Assembly (NCBI RefSeq): GCF_023073415.1
Contig: NZ_JADPJL010000036.1
Location: forward strand, 1-64,000
Length of the DNA stretch: 64,000 bases
Direction: 5' to 3'
From: Bradyrhizobium sp. 190
Lineage (GTDB): Bacteria; Pseudomonadota; Alphaproteobacteria; Rhizobiales; Xanthobacteraceae
Position numbers and translations under genes: made by a program. The notes beneath the pieces are model-generated. The model saw only the letters and a list, made by a program, of their open reading frames with translations, had not been told where the DNA came from and did not search any database. Below are positions 62,086-64,000 of this stretch, piece after piece; the first letter of the stretch is position 1, and every line of letters starts with the position of its first letter.

Positions 62086-62823
62086 TTGGTACAACCGGCG
62101 ATGCTGGCGCATCCGACACCGAAGCACGCCCTCGTTATTGGCGGAGGTGAAGGCGCTACCATTTGGCAGGCGCTCCGCCACAGGTCCGTGGAATCTTTAA
62201 CGATGGTCGATATTGACGGCGAACTAATAAGCATATGTCCGGAACACATGAAGGACTGGCATCGAGGAGCATTTGAGGATCCTCGATGTAGAATCATTTT
62301 TTCGGACGGCAGAGCGTTCATCGAGAACGACAAAAGTCTGTATGATGTCGTTATTATCGACTTGAGCGATCTGGTCTCTGACAGCCCGGCGCTGGCTCTC
62401 TACACGCGCGAATTTTATCTGCGCATCAAAGAGCGGCTGAAACCCGGCGGTATTGTTGGGATTCAGGCATTGAGATTTTCTTTTGCTGACGGTCACGCTC
62501 ACGCGATGCTGGCACGAACATTGAAAAGCGTCTTTGATCAAGTTCACAGCGCATTTGTTCCCTCATTCTTGCGAGGTTGGGGATTTCTCATCGCGTCTGA
62601 CTGGTTCGTTCCAGCGGATTTTTCCGCATCTGCGATGGATTCGATTATCTCGAAGCGTATCAATTCGTCATTGTCCCACTTAACAGGTGCGTTCTTCCAG
62701 TCGTGCTGCATTCAGTGCGCGCAAGCTCAAAAGCTGCTCGCGTCCAACCGACCAATTTTTGTGGATGGCAAGATGGGTGATCTTGATGCGACACTCGCTC
62801 AACTGACTGAGGAGGCACGTTGA
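62086..62823 (+). CDS. Spermidine-synthase-like protein, N-terminally truncated
   Basis: 245 codons from a TTG: LVQPAMLAHPTPKHALVIGG, GEGATIWQALRHRSVESLTM, VDIDGELISICPEHM, YDVVIIDLSD. This is the SAM-methyltransferase-like core of SpeE with the GGGEG loop and the D(L/S) acid. The usual N-terminal beta-domain is missing; the frame opens only just upstream (YHHELLVQPAML). The catalytic D(S/T)TDP is DLSDLVS here. A degenerate or specialised aminopropyltransferase. A few kb from speD. Confidence 0.7.
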   Translation: MVQPAMLAHPTPKHALVIGGGEGATIWQALRHRSVESLTMVDIDGELISICPEHMKDWHRGAFEDPRCRIIFSDGRAFIENDKSLYDVVIIDLSDLVSDSPALALYTREFYLRIKERLKPGGIVGIQALRFSFADGHAHAMLARTLKSVFDQVHSAFVPSFLRGWGFLIASDWFVPADFSASAMDSIISKRINSSLSHLTGAFFQSCCIQCAQAQKLLASNRPIFVDGKMGDLDATLAQLTEEAR

Positions 62824-63438
62824 ATAAGTGCATTTCTGTTCGACTCATTTGTGAAGAAAGACCTTGTTGAGCTATATTCCATGCCTCGGACAATATCTGA
62901 TTCAGACACTCACTCACTGTTTGTTGATGCGCCCATTTTCAAATTTTGCCGCTTCTGACTTTGGCCGCTTCCACCGAGATGTCCACGCTGCGATGCAATT
63001 TCGATGATATGGCAGAGAAATTCGATATCGAAGCATGTTCAGCCGGAACTTACTTGATGAATTCGGTCGCGTGAACGAGCGGCTCGATCAAATCGGTCAA
63101 AGCTTTGAGAAGCGACTGATGAGCTTGGGATCAGAGATCCGATAGATCCATCGCCGAAGATCGTCGAAATTTGTTCAAGCTGATGAACGTGATACGATAA
63201 TGCTTGGCCTGGATCGTCATGTTCTCCTCCGCGCTATCGACCCGTCGGATGCGGGCCCATTAGCGAGGAGGAAAGCGGAGCCTCATAGAGGTGAGTGTTC
63301 GGGAAGGAGGGCCTCGCGGTCAAGCTTTTATGCTAGAGGCTAGCCCAAGATGTTTTTCGATTGCGGCAGTGAGCTCGATACCCTCACCCGGGCGGTCGGA
63401 CACATGACCGGCTACTCCAAGGAGATCGACCATCTGCT
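62824..63438. other. No sure gene; small coiled-coil ORF at 63035-63145
   Basis: MFSRNLLDEFGRVNERLDQI then GQSFEKRLMSLGSEIR (36 aa) looks like a helical fragment. A second piece at 63351-63500 (plus) begins MFFDCGSELDTLTRAVGHMT but overlaps speD in antisense. Neither is supported. Confidence 0.3.
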
Positions 63439-63831
63439 TCAACGCGTCGGCTTGATTGACACACCTCTCCGGAAGCTGCGAACGTCAGACTGTTCGGGCT
63501 GAAAGGCCTCAACTAGAACCGGCACGGCGCTCGCAGGATCACTGTCGCCGCATACGAAAACATCAGCGGCCGCGTAGGACCTCTCAGGCCAAGTATGTAA
63601 GGTGATGTGCGATTCAGCCAACAGGGCTATTGCGGAGACGCCGTGACCCGGACAAAACTTATGAACATGAAGGTGGAGTAATGTCGCACTCGCCGCACGG
63701 ATGGCTTTTCGGATTGCGTCTTCCGCAATGGCCGGATCGTCGAGGTTCTTCGCTCCCCATAGCTCGATGAGCATATGCGTCGCACCGGTGGACAGAGCCG
63801 GTGGGGCTTCCTTCTCGGCATTCATGGTCAT
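63439..63831 (-). CDS. speD: S-adenosylmethionine decarboxylase proenzyme (SpeD/SpeH)
   Basis: 130 residues: THMLIELWGAKNLDD, HLHVHKFCPGHGVSAIALLA, ESHITLHTWPE. The self-cleavage ES site (before SHITLHTWPE, leading to the pyruvoyl group) and the conserved His and Cys (FCPGHGVS) are intact. Gives the aminopropyl donor for spermidine. Start at 63831 (MTMNAEKEA), or the second Met at 63825. Confidence 0.95.
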   Translation of the reverse strand: MTMNAEKEAPPALSTGATHMLIELWGAKNLDDPAIAEDAIRKAIRAASATLLHLHVHKFCPGHGVSAIALLAESHITLHTWPERSYAAADVFVCGDSDPASAVPVLVEAFQPEQSDVRSFRRGVSIKPTR

Positions 63832-64000
63832 TAAGAAATCTCCATTGAATTATCGGCCCAGTAAGCTGAGCTATTCGGGATTGGGGTGACGAGGTGATCC
63901 GGCGCTTGGTTTGCTGGCGCTTGGAAGCCCTCAAATGCCGTCGTTGCATCTGACAACTGCGACGATCTTCGGCGGCTGATTTATGCCGTTGAGCTACCCC
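63832..64000. other. Window end, no gene
   Basis: Upstream region of speD; no strong motif recognised. Confidence 0.3.

Noticed and set aside
63970..64000. tRNA-like 5' end on the minus strand (GGGGTAGCTCAACGG)
   Set aside because: The continuation does not form D-, anticodon or T-arms and lacks the TTCRA motif; too little sequence to call.
1..64000. CRISPR arrays
   Set aside because: No series of regularly spaced direct repeats longer than 20 bp with unique spacers was seen.

Overview
The window reads as part of a Bradyrhizobium-type symbiosis island. Four things point there: the order nifD-K-E-N-X without nifH in front; separate iscA-nifU(C-terminal)-nifS-nifT and nifB-fdxN-hesB-nifZ operons with NifA upstream activator sites (TGT-N10-ACA) and sigma-54 -24/-12 promoters; several small Bradyrhizobium-style families (DUF6894, DUF3551, DUF3024, DUF6129); and many IS elements and gene remnants.

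Layout. 1-6.2 kb: an intact MATE exporter among relics (IS3 orfA, a ferredoxin/SufS relic, a pabB-like relic, phage terminase small subunit, MFS). 6.2-10.7 kb: an intact defence-like island. A leftward XRE repressor/ImmA peptidase pair faces a tightly overlapped rightward operon encoding a ubiquitin-like protein, an E2-fold protein, a JAB/MPN protease and a ThiF/E1-like enzyme, followed by a Fic protein. 10.7-19.3 kb: mobile debris (methyltransferase relic, IS256 element with target duplication, integrase relic, IS1595-type element, truncated folE) plus an intact amino-acid-type binding protein. 19.38-21.77 kb: a second, different ubiquitin-like operon made of a 44-residue Pro/His-rich peptide ending in Gly, a Cap2-like E2-E1 fusion and a Cap3-like JAB protease. 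21.8-27 kb: toxin-antitoxin relics, small lineage-specific genes, an IS5-type element with CTAG duplication and a cold-shock gene.

27-48 kb: the nitrogen-fixation region. On the minus strand the nifD operon (nifD, K, E, N, X, NifX-associated gene, DUF683 gene, fdxB) makes nitrogenase MoFe protein and FeMo-co scaffold proteins. The iscA-nifU'-nifS-nifT-SIR2 operon supplies sulfur and Fe-S assembly. The nifB operon (nifB, fdxN, hesB, TPR, LRV-FeS4, two nifZ, DUF3024, DUF6129, DegT-like) supplies NifB-co and maturation factors. Two Rieske-type proteins, a NifA-type-promoter ferredoxin and an unknown divergent gene accompany them.

49.4-64 kb: dctA (C4-dicarboxylate uptake), then a cobalamin cluster (cobO', cobQ, cobC, cobD, cobP, cobV, bluB) in which only cobC and cobP are open. 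After that come a MazEF module, a truncated IS30 transposase, HipA and SDR relics, and polyamine genes (spermidine-synthase-like, speD).

The most unusual content is the pair of distinct, fully open ubiquitin-like conjugation loci 10 kb apart in otherwise decayed DNA. Next are a nif-operon DegT-family protein lacking the PLP lysine, and the decayed cobalamin cluster. All calls come from reading the sequence and remembered family features; no database search was possible.
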